Positions 25,168 to 34,997 of a stretch of 43,312 nt of DNA are shown here, in pieces. This DNA is from Flavobacteriaceae bacterium ASP10-09a (GTDB lineage: Bacteria > Bacteroidota > Bacteroidia > Flavobacteriales > Flavobacteriaceae), in assembly GCA_000981625.1 (NCBI GenBank), contig LAQA01000029.1, positions 25,183-68,494 on the forward strand, given 5' to 3'. The notes below the pieces were generated by a model that had not been told where the DNA came from, searched no databases, and saw only the letters and a program-made list of their open reading frames with translations. Position numbers and translations under genes: made by a program. The number at the start of each line of letters is the position of its first letter. Position 1 is the stretch's first letter.

Positions 25168-26088
25168 TTATAAGAAAATTTTTCTTTTTATTAAATAATT
25201 TGTGAGCACCTGATTAAAGCCTAAATGTATATCCACAGGAACATAATCAATTTTATATTGTAAACATTTATTTTTCAATTCTTTAAAGTATTTTTCTGTT
25301 AAATCTTTATACTTTTCTTCAACATTTTCGACATAAATATTTATTTCTTCTCCTGTCTCAACATCCACAAATTTTTTGGGAGAACTGTCAAAATTGAAGT
25401 TTAATTCTGTTTTTCCATCATAAGTATGAAACAAAACCACCTCATGTTTGTTATATTTTAAGTGTCTTAAGGCCTCAAATAACGCTGCATCTTCTTTTGA
25501 AGTTTGAAACATATCCGTAAAAAGAAAAATTAAAGAACGTCTGTGTATCTTTTCTGCAATCTCATGTAAATATTGATAGGTTTCTGTTGTTGCTTCTGAA
25601 TTAGATAATAATAGTTGTTCTAATTGATGTAACAACATTTTTCTATGACGTTCACTTCCTTTTTCAGGTGCATAATATTCATATGAATCTGAATAAATAC
25701 TTAACCCAACAGCATCTCTTTGTCTTTTTAAAATCTCCATCAAAGATGCAGCTGCAACAGCAGAAAAACCAACCTTATTTAAATGATCTAAACGTTGCTT
25801 TTTTACAATAGGATAATGCATAGATGCAGAATTATCTATGATAATATGACAGCGTAAATTAGTCTCTTCTTCATACTTTTTAATATATAGTTTTTCTGTT
25901 TTCGCAAATAACTTCCAATCTATATGACGTGTACTTTCTCCATTATTATATAATTTGTGCTCAGAAAACTCAACAGAAAATCCGTGAAAGGGACTTTTAT
26001 GAATTCCAGTAATAAAACCTTCTACCACTTGTTTCGCAAGTAAGTCTAGATTTTTTATTTCTGATGATTTAACTTCGGATAAATTCAT
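25168..26088 (-). CDS. DUF58 domain protein (VWA-like)
   Basis: A 306-residue soluble protein with the DUF58 signature in residues about 40-80: GESTRHIDWKLFAKTEKLYIKKYEEETN. It then has a von Willebrand A-like core with HIIIDNSASMHY, where DNSAS is the metal-site DxSxS motif, and FLFTDMF. In Bacteroidota DUF58 proteins usually sit with a MoxR ATPase and Bat (VWA) proteins in stress-related operons. Here neither is adjacent; the neighbour is the M1 peptidase, whose stop lies 1 bp before this start. That could mean the MoxR partner is encoded elsewhere. Confidence 0.88.
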   Translation of the reverse strand: MNLSEVKSSEIKNLDLLAKQVVEGFITGIHKSPFHGFSVEFSEHKLYNNGESTRHIDWKLFAKTEKLYIKKYEEETNLRCHIIIDNSASMHYPIVKKQRLDHLNKVGFSAVAAASLMEILKRQRDAVGLSIYSDSYEYYAPEKGSERHRKMLLHQLEQLLLSNSEATTETYQYLHEIAEKIHRRSLIFLFTDMFQTSKEDAALFEALRHLKYNKHEVVLFHTYDGKTELNFNFDSSPKKFVDVETGEEINIYVENVEEKYKDLTEKYFKELKNKCLQYKIDYVPVDIHLGFNQVLTNYLIKRKIFL

Positions 26089-26089
26089 A

Positions 26090-28654
26090 CTATTTTTTAA
26101 TGCTTTGAGCTCTGGTTAAATGATCGGTAGTTTGCAATAACTTCTTTAATAATATTGGGTTGTAATTTGGATTCTCTTCTAAAAATTGATTTAATATATC
26201 ATTCGCTTCTTTGGACGAATAATTACCAATTGAACTTTCCAACCATCTTTTAGGAAAAAAAATATCTCCTGTTAATTGTACTTCTTCCAGTTTATCTAAA
26301 ACTAATTTTAGGTGCTTTATTGATGAAGTTTGCCTTAAAGGATGATGAATATTACTCAAAGCTGTTTGTACCCAAGATTCTTTTTCTCTGTTTTCTTTCA
26401 ATAAAAGAGACACCATAAAATCATCTCTTACTTTGGCATCACTAGACAATGAAAATGATAGCCATTTAAAACGCTCTAATCTATCTCTATTTAAAATCCT
26501 AGCTTGTTGTTCTTCTAAAATTTTTACTGATTTAGGATGTTCATAAATCATCAATTTCATTGCCAATGAAGTATAATCGTTCTCATTTAAAAAGAGATTC
26601 TTAATTACCTTCTTTTTATTCCAAATTTGATATAAATTTTCTTTCCCTTCCTCAGAAATTGCAATTAACTGATACAATCTAAACAATGTCTTTTTAATAT
26701 TTTTTGGGGAATCTTTTCCTAAAAGTGTATAAATTTGATTTTCTGTCTTCTTTTGAATATTGTGTTGCTGTTCTTCAGTTAAAAAGGTCCAAAATATAGA
26801 TTGAATACTCTTCGATAAATAATTTGTAATTAACTCATTCTGCTCAACTTTAATAGCCTCTATATAAACTTCATAGGTTTCTGAAGGAGAAACTTTTCCG
26901 TTCAGCATATTTTCATATAAATTAATGAATTGATACCCTCTTGAAACTTCGTCTTTTATGTTTTTATATTCATGAATTTTATTTTTGTAAATAGGAAAAA
27001 GCCCATAACCAAATCCGTTTGTGTTGTATAAAACTTCGCCAGGATTAAAATCTTTTGTTGCAGAAGTAATGTCAAAAGATTTACCCATATTATTTATAGT
27101 AATATTTTTTATATATCCTCTGGCATCTTTTAATTGAATTTTAAAAGATTGAGTCCAAACTTTATCAGAACCATCTTCTGCATTTTGATGAATTACAAAC
27201 TTCGTTACATTTCCTTTTTCGTTCAACTCAATTTCTTCAGAAAAAATAGGTCTTCCAGAAGAATTCACCCAAACATCACTCCATCGTTTAATATCTCCTA
27301 AAGATTTTTCATCAAAAATAGAAACCAATTCATTCCAATCTGCATTTGAGTTTTGATATGTTTTTATATATTCTTGAATTCCAGCTTGAAAAACTTCTTT
27401 TCCTAATAAATACTCTAACTGACGCATCATAATTGGCGCTTTGTTATAAATTATCCTTCCATACAAAGAACCTGCATTTTTTAAGTTTCCTAAATACTGA
27501 CGAATTGCATTGGTGCCTTTTGTTCTGTCTTCTGAATATGCTTTTGGATAATGAGACATCATAAAATTTAAAGAATGATTTACTTCAGGGAAAACAGGGT
27601 TCATGATTTTGTCTGCCATAAAATTAGCAAAAACTTCTTTCATCCAAACATCATTAAACCAACGCATGGTAACCAAATCTCCAAACCACATGTGCGAAGT
27701 TTCGTGTGCAATTAACTTTGCTCTGCTCAACTTTCTGTTTTGAGTGGCATTTTTATCTAAAAACAGAGAAGACTGTCTGTATTGAATTGCGCCAACATGC
27801 TCCATTCCTCCATATTGGAAAGGCGGAATTGCAGCAAAATCCATTTTTTGAAAAGGAAATTTAGATTGAGTGTATTCCTCTAAAAAATCAATAGAATTTT
27901 GATGAATCTTAAATACAGCATCTACACTTTCTTCAATCTTTTCTTTATTATTTTCTCTGTACAAAAAGCGCATATCAAACGCTCCTGGATTTTTAGTTTC
28001 CTCCGTAAATTTACCCGCAACAAATGAAAACAAATATGTACTCATTAAGTCTGACCTCTCAAAAACATGTTCTGTAAAATCATGTAAAGTAACGCTGCTT
28101 TCTTCAAATGCACCACACAAAACTGTCCAGTCTTTTGGCGCAGTAATTCTTAATTTATAGTTTGCTTTTATATCTGGCTGATCAAAACAAGGAAACAATG
28201 TACTTGCTCTATCTGGAACTAATAGCGTATACAAAAATTCATCATTTCGATTTAATGACAATTCACCCGCATCAAAAAATATTTCTATTGAATTCTTACC
28301 TAAAATAAGTGTTGATTTATCAATAATAACATGTTCTTTTTGATGGTTAATTTCTGATTTTATACCATTAATTTTTAATGATTTTAGTTTTGAAGCTTTC
28401 TCATTAAAATCTAGAAGCACATCATTTTTTAAATCTTTTATGGTAAGGCTTAAAAATAATTTAGAAGAAATTGCTGTTGTTTTTTCTTTCGGAATTTTAA
28501 AATCTAATTCATATAAAACATCAGAAATTTGCTGTTTCCTGTATTTTGCTAATTCAAAGGAGATGCCTTTTTCTAAAATTATCTGGCTTTCTTGTTTTTG
28601 ATTACAAGAAAGAAAAAATAATAAACATAAAAACAAAGAAAAATAGTATTTCAT
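26090..28654 (-). CDS. M1-family zinc aminopeptidase, lipoprotein
   Basis: An 854-residue protein with lipoprotein signal FFLSCNQKQE. The gluzincin site is complete: His317-Glu318-xx-His321 in HETSHMWFGDL, then 18 residues, then Glu340 in WMKEVFANF. The N-terminal-amine-binding motif GxMEN reads GGMEHVGAIQY, with His in place of the last Asn. Length and the 'FPCFDQPD' stretch fit the aminopeptidase N family. A C-terminal helical region follows. Being lipidated it would trim peptides outside the cytoplasm. It is transcribed together with the DUF58 gene (1 bp gap) and separated from trxA by a terminator. Confidence 0.94.
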   Translation of the reverse strand: MKYYFSLFLCLLFFLSCNQKQESQIILEKGISFELAKYRKQQISDVLYELDFKIPKEKTTAISSKLFLSLTIKDLKNDVLLDFNEKASKLKSLKINGIKSEINHQKEHVIIDKSTLILGKNSIEIFFDAGELSLNRNDEFLYTLLVPDRASTLFPCFDQPDIKANYKLRITAPKDWTVLCGAFEESSVTLHDFTEHVFERSDLMSTYLFSFVAGKFTEETKNPGAFDMRFLYRENNKEKIEESVDAVFKIHQNSIDFLEEYTQSKFPFQKMDFAAIPPFQYGGMEHVGAIQYRQSSLFLDKNATQNRKLSRAKLIAHETSHMWFGDLVTMRWFNDVWMKEVFANFMADKIMNPVFPEVNHSLNFMMSHYPKAYSEDRTKGTNAIRQYLGNLKNAGSLYGRIIYNKAPIMMRQLEYLLGKEVFQAGIQEYIKTYQNSNADWNELVSIFDEKSLGDIKRWSDVWVNSSGRPIFSEEIELNEKGNVTKFVIHQNAEDGSDKVWTQSFKIQLKDARGYIKNITINNMGKSFDITSATKDFNPGEVLYNTNGFGYGLFPIYKNKIHEYKNIKDEVSRGYQFINLYENMLNGKVSPSETYEVYIEAIKVEQNELITNYLSKSIQSIFWTFLTEEQQHNIQKKTENQIYTLLGKDSPKNIKKTLFRLYQLIAISEEGKENLYQIWNKKKVIKNLFLNENDYTSLAMKLMIYEHPKSVKILEEQQARILNRDRLERFKWLSFSLSSDAKVRDDFMVSLLLKENREKESWVQTALSNIHHPLRQTSSIKHLKLVLDKLEEVQLTGDIFFPKRWLESSIGNYSSKEANDILNQFLEENPNYNPILLKKLLQTTDHLTRAQSIKK

Positions 28655-28682
28655 TTGAGTGAAAATTTAGATTCTAAAAATA

Positions 28683-28714
28683 AAAAAAGGTTTGACGTTA
28701 GCCAAACCTTTTTT
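28683..28714 (-). terminator. Terminator of trxA
   Basis: AAAAAAGGTTTG and CAAACCTTTTTT form a perfect 12-bp stem around an 8-base loop. On the minus strand the T-run at the end makes a canonical intrinsic terminator 24 bp after the trxA stop. Confidence 0.88.
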
Positions 28715-28738
28715 ATATTATATAACTATAAATTGAGA

Positions 28739-29056
28739 CTATAAAGCAGCATCAATTTTACCAGTATAAACATTTTTAGGTGCAACACCCACTTGTTTGT
28801 CTATTACTTCTCCATTTTTAAAGATTAAAACAGTTGGTATATTACGTACTCCATATTTCGCTGCAAATTCTTGATTTGCATCAACATCAACTTTACCAAC
28901 AACTGCTTTTCCTTCATATTCAGCATGAATTTCATCTACAATTGGTCCAACCATTCTACAAGGTCCACACCAAGCTGCCCAAAAATCTACTAATACTGGT
29001 TTATCTGATTTTAATACTACTTCTTCAAAGTTTGCATCTGTAATTTCTAATGCCAT
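28739..29056 (-). CDS. trxA: Thioredoxin
   Basis: A 105-residue cytoplasmic thioredoxin: WCGPC with Cys30 and Cys33, the buried Asp24 in VLVDFWAAWC, and the cis-proline loop NIPTVLIF. It reduces protein disulfides at the cost of NADPH through thioredoxin reductase (not in the window). It has its own promoter box and terminator, so it is a single-gene unit. Confidence 0.97.
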   Translation of the reverse strand: MALEITDANFEEVVLKSDKPVLVDFWAAWCGPCRMVGPIVDEIHAEYEGKAVVGKVDVDANQEFAAKYGVRNIPTVLIFKNGEVIDKQVGVAPKNVYTGKIDAAL

Positions 29057-29095
29057 TTTATATCTGTTTTAAATTGTTATTTTGGTCTTGAACTA

Positions 29096-29103
29096 CAAAA
29101 GTA
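29096..29103 (-). promoter_or_regulatory. -7 box (TACTTTTG) of trxA
   Basis: On the minus strand TACTTTTG lies 39 bp before the trxA ATG. A TTTG occurs 25 bp upstream of it, somewhat further than the usual spacing. Confidence 0.5.
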
Positions 29104-29188
29104 ATCATTTTATTTACTTTCTAGTTTTCAAAAAAATTACTTTTTCTTATTTGTCTATCAATACTACTTATGCTTACAAATAAAAGAT

Positions 29189-29228
29189 TCACTAAAAAGT
29201 AAAGATTATCAGTTCTTTTTTTTAGTGA
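29189..29228 (-). terminator. Terminator of the ferredoxin gene
   Basis: TCACTAAAAA and TTTTTAGTGA are perfect 10-bp arms, and on the minus strand the second arm is followed by ATCTTTTATTTG. It lies 54 bp after the ferredoxin stop. A 37-codon frame across it is not taken as a gene. Confidence 0.65.
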
Positions 29229-29281
29229 TTTCATATTTAATTTTGTTGTTTTACTTCTGTAACTCCCAATATTTCTGGCAT

Positions 29282-29611
29282 TTAAATTTCTGGGGCTAAT
29301 GCAACTTCTAATCCATCCATTGCAGGTGTCATTTGTATTTGACAACCCAATCTACTATTATCTTCTATATTAAAAGCTTCTGCTAACATTGCATCTTCGT
29401 CATCTGTTATTTCAGGTAATTCATGATCAGATATTACATAACATTGACAAGAAGCACACATCGCCATTCCACCACAAACACCAATAGTTCCTTCTTCTGC
29501 TAATTCGTATGACCGAATAACTTCCATAAGGTTCATAGCCATATCTGTAGGCGCTATAACTTCATGAGTTTCTCCCTTTCTATCTGTTATTTTAATATTG
29601 ATGTCTTGCAT
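29282..29611 (-). CDS. 2Fe-2S ferredoxin, adrenodoxin/Isc type
   Basis: A 109-residue ferredoxin. The cluster ligands follow the adrenodoxin pattern: Cys in CGGMAMCASC (C-x5-C-x2-C) and a distant Cys in SRLGCQIQMT. The N-terminus MQDINIKITDRKGETHEVIA is the usual beta-grasp start. Acidic helix residues (EITDDEDAMLAEA) match the partner-binding face of this class. Likely an electron donor for Fe-S assembly or a monooxygenase; no isc/suf genes are beside it. Confidence 0.92.
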   Translation of the reverse strand: MQDINIKITDRKGETHEVIAPTDMAMNLMEVIRSYELAEEGTIGVCGGMAMCASCQCYVISDHELPEITDDEDAMLAEAFNIEDNSRLGCQIQMTPAMDGLEVALAPEI

Positions 29612-29638
29612 CTATTTCTCTTTTTTTAATATTGTATG

Positions 29639-29646
29639 CAAAGTTA
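29639..29646 (-). promoter_or_regulatory. -7 box (TAACTTTG) of the ferredoxin gene
   Basis: On the minus strand TAACTTTG matches TAnnTTTG and lies 27 bp before the ATG at 29611. No clear -33 TTTG. Confidence 0.5.
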
Positions 29647-29867
29647 CATAAACCTGAGAAAAATCTTACTATCGTTTTTTTCAACAAAGACCTCAAGCGC
29701 TTATCTTCTTGTTTGATTAAAACCGTCTAAACAAAAAACTAGCGTATATTTTTTTATTTATAAAATTATTTTATAACTATTTATCTACAGATTAAAATTA
29801 CTTCCTAAAATCAAATAACCTTATAAAATTAGTAGATGAATAGAAAAACTATTGATACTTGAAGATT

Positions 29868-31088
29868 TTAGAATGTTTTTCCTAATGTAAATTGAAGAGG
29901 AATTGCAACACCATCATTACCTGTAAAGATATTACCGTTGGAATAATGCATGATGCGTAATTCAAAATTATATTTTCTTTTTTTTCCGAAGAAAACACCA
30001 AAACCCATAGTATCTTGATATGTAATTTTTGGCCCACTCTCAAAACCATCAATATCACTTTTTGTTAAAAACGTTGGACCTATAATAGAATAATTTGCGT
30101 AAAAGTCAAAATCTTTTTTTCTTAGAAGGTAAAAACGTAAGGTTGGGAAAATTGAAAAAGCAAATACGTCTTCATTTGTTAATTCTGATTGAAAAGCAGT
30201 TACACTAGCTCCCCAATCTAGAGAGAAAATCTTTTCTGATCTAAAGATTAATTTTTGGTATGTGACTGAAAATGCATGTTTTGCTTTCACTTTACCAACC
30301 CAAAAAATAGGAATTCCAAAACTCTCGAAATTACCCACTTTTAAGCTCATCCCAAAAAAACGATTTACTCCAAAACCAATTGCACTTGTACCATAACTAA
30401 CTTGAATAATGTTGTTCGGAAAAAAATAATCATTTCTTGCATATTCCTTTGCTTTTATGTCATCAACTTGTTGCAAATGATATTCAAAACCTAAAGATGC
30501 TTGTGAAATTGAAGGTTGATTATGCTTTGTAGATTCTGGCAAGAAGGTTCCATTTAAAGACAATCTCCATTTATCATTTAAACGATGTTGTACTCCAAAA
30601 CCATATAATAAACTTGCATAATGTGCATCTTCATAAATAATCTTATCATTTATAGAAAAACCAAATCTAGTTAAATTTGCGAGTCCTGCTTCCGCATAAA
30701 AAGAAGTATTATGATGAAGTTTAAAATCTTTTTTAAGTGATAAAGACCAAGCATTTATCCAAACACTTCTATCGTAACCAATATTATTAACATTATCGTA
30801 CTTAAACCAAGAAGCTGGTCTCATTGTTCCAAATTGAACTGAAAGATCATCGGTTAATTTATAGCCTAATAAGAGTCTTCCAGAAAACCAATTTCTACTA
30901 AAGGTTTCTGTTGAATATCCATCAATTAAATTGTCGTTTGAAAACGGATAATAGACACCTCCTAAGTTTATGCTGTAATACGATTTTGATAAAAAATCGG
31001 TAAACTTTGTTTTTTTATTTTCATTTTCTTGACTAAAAAGGTGAAAGGAAGACACTAAAATTAAAAAGAGAAATAAGGTTTTTTTCAT
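29868..31088 (-). CDS. Outer-membrane protein with C-terminal PagL-like (acyloxyacyl hydrolase) motif
   Basis: I place the start at the ATG at 31088 (406 residues), because MKKTLFLFLILVSSFHLFSQ then forms a proper signal peptide; an ATG 24 bp upstream would put eight extra residues before it. Most of the protein is alternating beta-strands typical of an outer-membrane barrel. The last 30 residues contain MHYSNGNIF (His381, Ser383, Asn384) followed by NDGVAIPLQF. PagL-type lipid A 3-O-deacylases use a His-Ser pair in an HxSNxG context near the C-terminus. The length is about twice that of classic PagL, so the N-terminal 200 residues are extra. Enzyme function is inference from this motif. Confidence 0.6.
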   Translation of the reverse strand: MKKTLFLFLILVSSFHLFSQENENKKTKFTDFLSKSYYSINLGGVYYPFSNDNLIDGYSTETFSRNWFSGRLLLGYKLTDDLSVQFGTMRPASWFKYDNVNNIGYDRSVWINAWSLSLKKDFKLHHNTSFYAEAGLANLTRFGFSINDKIIYEDAHYASLLYGFGVQHRLNDKWRLSLNGTFLPESTKHNQPSISQASLGFEYHLQQVDDIKAKEYARNDYFFPNNIIQVSYGTSAIGFGVNRFFGMSLKVGNFESFGIPIFWVGKVKAKHAFSVTYQKLIFRSEKIFSLDWGASVTAFQSELTNEDVFAFSIFPTLRFYLLRKKDFDFYANYSIIGPTFLTKSDIDGFESGPKITYQDTMGFGVFFGKKRKYNFELRIMHYSNGNIFTGNDGVAIPLQFTLGKTF

Positions 31089-31583
31089 CTGAATTATGGC
31101 AATTTTTTTCAATTATAAATAATCTATGATGGATAATTAAATCTGCTAAGGTTGTATTTACGAAAACTTGTAGCATACAAGCTCTAACTTTTATTTTTCC
31201 TTAACACAAAATCCATTTTACGAAACGTTAAAAGTGTACTTTTTAAAAACTTTAAAGAAATGTTTTCGGTTTTGAAAATTAAAACAATTAACACAGTAAA
31301 TCTATCTTTCAGTTTAACCAAATATGTAAATGCTTTACTTCCATATTTTGTTGTTTTTTGAAAAATATAAAACAAAACTACATAATTTAATTATAAAAAA
31401 TCACCTTTAAAATGGTAGATTAAAAGTATTAAAGATTTATCTTTTTTTTGGTACAGATTAACACAAGTAGATAAGTAAGTCACATTTAAAATTAGTGGGA
31501 ACGACTTTCGGCAGGCGAATTTGTTTTAAAATAATTTTGCAGATAGAAAAAATAAAGATTTTTAGTTTCTTGTCTCTATTTTA
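31089..31583. other. Intergenic stretch, no supported gene
   Basis: About 495 bp of AT-rich DNA between the metX-thrA stop and the PagL-like gene. It holds a 63-codon minus-strand frame (31184-31375, Lys/Leu/Phe-rich) and a plus-strand frame of similar size ending in LPYFVVF, neither with a recognisable domain or promoter. I see no terminator with a strong stem here. Confidence 0.5.
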
Positions 31584-34500
31584 TCAATTATTATGTTTTG
31601 CCAATCTTAAAATATCTCCGAAGACACCTCTTGCAGTTACACTTGCACCTGCGCCTGCACCTTGAATTACGATAGGCTGTTCTGCATAAGATGCTGTATA
31701 TATTTCAAAAATCACATCAGACCCTTTTAATGCACCTAAGGGAGTACTTTCTGGAATGGAAACTAATTTCACCTCTAAATTACCTTTTTCTTTGGATAAA
31801 TCGCCACTCAACTCGCCAATGTATCGTAAAACGTGATTTGGTTTTTGCTGCTCTTTTATGTTCTGATATTCATCATTTAACAACTCTAAATTCCCTAAAA
31901 ATTGATCAACATTAGTGTCTCTTGAATTTTCTGAAATTAAATTTTTGACAGTAACTTCTGTCAATTCATTTTCTAGATCTAATTCTCTTGCTAAAATCAG
32001 TAATTTTCTAGCAACATCATTCCCTCCTAAATCTTCTCTAGGGTCTGGCTCTGTAAATCCTTTGTCAATTGCTTCTTGCAAAACTTCTGAAAAAGAAACA
32101 TTTTTATTAGAAAAATTATTAAATAAATAGCTTAGCGAACCTGAAAAAACACCTCTAATTTTTGTGATATTTTCTCCTGATTCATGCAATAATCGGATGG
32201 TGTCAATTAAAGGCAGCCCTGCACCAACATTTGTTTCATACAAATATTGTTTTTTATGTTCTTTTAATTTTGCTCTTACCTGTTTATAAAAATCAAAAGA
32301 TAAGGTATTTGCAATTTTATTACAAGAAACCAAATCAAAACCGGCTTCAATAAAAGGAATATAATTATGAACAAAATTTACACTTGCTGTATTATCAACT
32401 ACTATTAAATTCTCGAAATGATGTGCCTTTGCAAATGCAATAACAGTATTTACGGACACATTATCCTCACCATTTTCTAATAAATCATTTTCCCAGTTTT
32501 TAGAAACTCCGTTTTTATCTAACAACACTTTTTTAGAGTTTGAAACTGCAAAAACATTGAGGTGAATTTTTCTTCTCTCTAAAACTGATGATGTATTTTC
32601 TATAATCTGATCTATTAATGTTCCGCCAACTAAACCTTTTCCAAAAATGGCAATATTTATTTTTTTAGCAACTCCGAAAACTTGACCATGAATTACATTT
32701 ACCGCTTTGTGCAATTGGTCTTTCTTAACGACTAAACTCACGTTTTTTCCTGTAACCGTATTATTAAATAAAACGGGTATAATTTGATTCTTAATTAATG
32801 CATTATAAGGCAGATGAAACCTACTTAAATCTTGACCAATTATTGAAATTACAGCAACATTATCAAGTATAGAGATTCTATTTACATCTTGTGAATAAAA
32901 GTCATTTTCAAATTCCTTTTCTAGCGCATAAATAGCTTCTTGTGCCTTGTCAGCTTCAATAATTAAACCAATTCCTCTCTCTGAAGAACCTTGAGAAATA
33001 ATACTTATATTGATGTTTTTATCACTTAAGGCTTTAAAAATGCGGGCATCAACACCAACTTTACCCAACAAACCTCTACCTTCAAAATTTAATAGCGCAA
33101 CATTATCAATCGTAGAAATCGATTTAATTCCTTTTATTGACGCTTCTGATGTAATTAAAGTTCCTTGACCTTCTTTATTAAACGTGTTTAAAATCCGAAG
33201 ATTAATGTTCTTTTCTAATAACGGAATAATGGTTTTTGCATGTAAAATAGTTGCTCCAAAATTGGCTAATTCATTCGCTTCCGAAAACGATAATTGGGCA
33301 ATCTTTTTTGCGTCTGCAACCAAATCTGGATTTGCAGTAAAAATTCCGCTAACATGCGTGTAATTTTGCAACTCATCAGCGTCTAAAAAATTAGCTAATA
33401 AGGCAGCTGTGTAATTGCTTCCATTTCTTCCTAAAGTTGTCGTTTCTCCTTTTTTGTTTGATGCAATAAAACCCGTTACAATGTTAATTGTATCTTTATT
33501 TTTCTTATAATATATAGTTACATTTTCTTTAGAAATCGGAATGATTGGTTGTGCTTTTCCAAAATTTTCATCCGTAATAATTAAATCTCTAGCATCTGTG
33601 ATATTTGAAGAAATGTTTTCTTTTTCTAATAAATTTACTAGCAATTTTACTGATAAAATTTCGCCTTGTGCCAAAACTTCATCTTTAATTTTTTGACTAT
33701 AATCACCTAACAAGGAAACACCCTCAAAAATAGTTGATAGTTTTAAAAATTCTTTCGAGAAATCAACTTTAGGGTTTGGCTCTTGTTGATATTTCTTAAA
33801 CTTTTCAAACTTATTCTTATACTCTTTTTTAGCAACTGCTTTCTTTAAAATCGCTTCCAAATCATTCGTAGAGCTGCCTCTTGCAGAAGCAACCACTGTA
33901 ATTTTTTCGTTGTTATTATATTTATTTCGAATAATCTCTATCGCATTCTCTAAACCTTTTCCATTGGCTAAAGATTTTCCTCCAAACTTAACTACCTTCA
34001 TTTTTTTCTTTCTATAATCTTTATTGAAAATAGGTTCAATAATTGTCTGTAATTGTTCGTGTTCGATTAAAAATGCATCATGACCATGTACAGAATTTAT
34101 TTCATTATAGGTAACATTTGCTTTGGTTAATGCTAACTTTTTATGTGTTTCTCTATTTTCTTCCGCAGTAAAAAATAAATCAGAATCAACACCAATTATG
34201 TGAATATCAGCTGTAATTGAATCTAAAATTCCAATGTTCTTTTCACCATCATTTGTTACATCAATTGTTTTTAATAATTGATTCATCAACTTGTAAGAAG
34301 ACAATTGGTAGCGTTCTTGCAATTTATTTCCATGATGCAACAACCAACTTTCTACATTAAATATTTTTAATGTATCATTTTTAGTTCGTTGAAAACGTTC
34401 TTTAAAAGAGGCAGGAGTTCTATAGCATAACATGGCATGCATGCGTGCATCATGAACAGGGTTTTTTGAATTTACCAAAAATTGTTCTTGAATTTGGCAA

Positions 34501-34985
34501 TTGGCAATTAACCAATCTGTAGATTTCCAATCGGTTGCTACAGGGATAAAATGTTTTGTCAACTCCGGATTTAAAATCATCATTTCCCAAGCTACTCCTC
34601 CTCCTAAAGAACCTCCTATTAAAGCAAATAATTGTGCTATTTTTAATTGATTTAATCCTTCTAAAAAGATTCTTGCTACATCTCTTGCTATAAAATCTTT
34701 GTAATTTTCAATTAAAAAACCATCAAAACCATTTCCAGGAATATTAAAAGCTAAAATTGTATAGATATTGGTATCAATTGTTTTTTGAGTTCCAACAATC
34801 TCTTTCCACCAACCATCTTCCCCAGCAACATCACTATTACCTGTTAATGCATGATTAATTAAAATTATGGGAAAAGCCCCTAATTTTTGACCAAAAACTT
34901 GGTAGCTTAAATTAAGTTCAGGAACGAAATCGCCCAATTCTGTAATAAAATTATTGATTTTTATATGTTGTAATTGATTTTTCAC
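31584..34985 (-). CDS. Trifunctional fusion: homoserine O-acetyltransferase / aspartokinase / homoserine dehydrogenase
   Basis: Three enzymes in one chain of about 1133 residues. Residues about 1-325 are MetX, an alpha/beta hydrolase with nucleophile Ser126 in IGGSLGGGVAWEM, Asp near 267-269 in VDSDLFF and His302 in VHGHDAF. Residues about 329-770 are aspartokinase (VVKFGGKSLANG, then ACT domains). Residues about 785-1133 are homoserine dehydrogenase (FGKGLVGGTL, SCNKIAN, GVFSGSLSYLFNN, PREDLGGNDVARK). Together they cover the first step to aspartyl phosphate, homoserine formation and its acetylation. I choose the GTG at 34985: the frame extends to a GTG at 35006, but that lies within a palindrome, and family N-termini begin just before QHIKI. 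It is the third gene of the metY-osmC operon under the SAM-I riboswitch. Confidence 0.93.
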   Translation of the reverse strand: MKNQLQHIKINNFITELGDFVPELNLSYQVFGQKLGAFPIILINHALTGNSDVAGEDGWWKEIVGTQKTIDTNIYTILAFNIPGNGFDGFLIENYKDFIARDVARIFLEGLNQLKIAQLFALIGGSLGGGVAWEMMILNPELTKHFIPVATDWKSTDWLIANCQIQEQFLVNSKNPVHDARMHAMLCYRTPASFKERFQRTKNDTLKIFNVESWLLHHGNKLQERYQLSSYKLMNQLLKTIDVTNDGEKNIGILDSITADIHIIGVDSDLFFTAEENRETHKKLALTKANVTYNEINSVHGHDAFLIEHEQLQTIIEPIFNKDYRKKKMKVVKFGGKSLANGKGLENAIEIIRNKYNNNEKITVVASARGSSTNDLEAILKKAVAKKEYKNKFEKFKKYQQEPNPKVDFSKEFLKLSTIFEGVSLLGDYSQKIKDEVLAQGEILSVKLLVNLLEKENISSNITDARDLIITDENFGKAQPIIPISKENVTIYYKKNKDTINIVTGFIASNKKGETTTLGRNGSNYTAALLANFLDADELQNYTHVSGIFTANPDLVADAKKIAQLSFSEANELANFGATILHAKTIIPLLEKNINLRILNTFNKEGQGTLITSEASIKGIKSISTIDNVALLNFEGRGLLGKVGVDARIFKALSDKNINISIISQGSSERGIGLIIEADKAQEAIYALEKEFENDFYSQDVNRISILDNVAVISIIGQDLSRFHLPYNALIKNQIIPVLFNNTVTGKNVSLVVKKDQLHKAVNVIHGQVFGVAKKINIAIFGKGLVGGTLIDQIIENTSSVLERRKIHLNVFAVSNSKKVLLDKNGVSKNWENDLLENGEDNVSVNTVIAFAKAHHFENLIVVDNTASVNFVHNYIPFIEAGFDLVSCNKIANTLSFDFYKQVRAKLKEHKKQYLYETNVGAGLPLIDTIRLLHESGENITKIRGVFSGSLSYLFNNFSNKNVSFSEVLQEAIDKGFTEPDPREDLGGNDVARKLLILARELDLENELTEVTVKNLISENSRDTNVDQFLGNLELLNDEYQNIKEQQKPNHVLRYIGELSGDLSKEKGNLEVKLVSIPESTPLGALKGSDVIFEIYTASYAEQPIVIQGAGAGASVTARGVFGDILRLAKHNN

Positions 34986-34997
34986 TTTGATATTTTT

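Noticed and set aside
29121-29345. 74-codon minus-strand frame overlapping the ferredoxin end
   Set aside because: It overlaps the ferredoxin gene in another frame and runs across its terminator hairpin.
31089-31112. ATG at 31112 as start of the PagL-like gene
   Set aside because: It would place eight residues before an otherwise perfect signal peptide that begins at the ATG at 31088.
31184-31375. 63-codon minus-strand frame between metX-thrA and the PagL-like gene
   Set aside because: Lys/Leu/Phe-rich low-complexity product, no promoter box, no family; AT-rich DNA gives such frames by chance.
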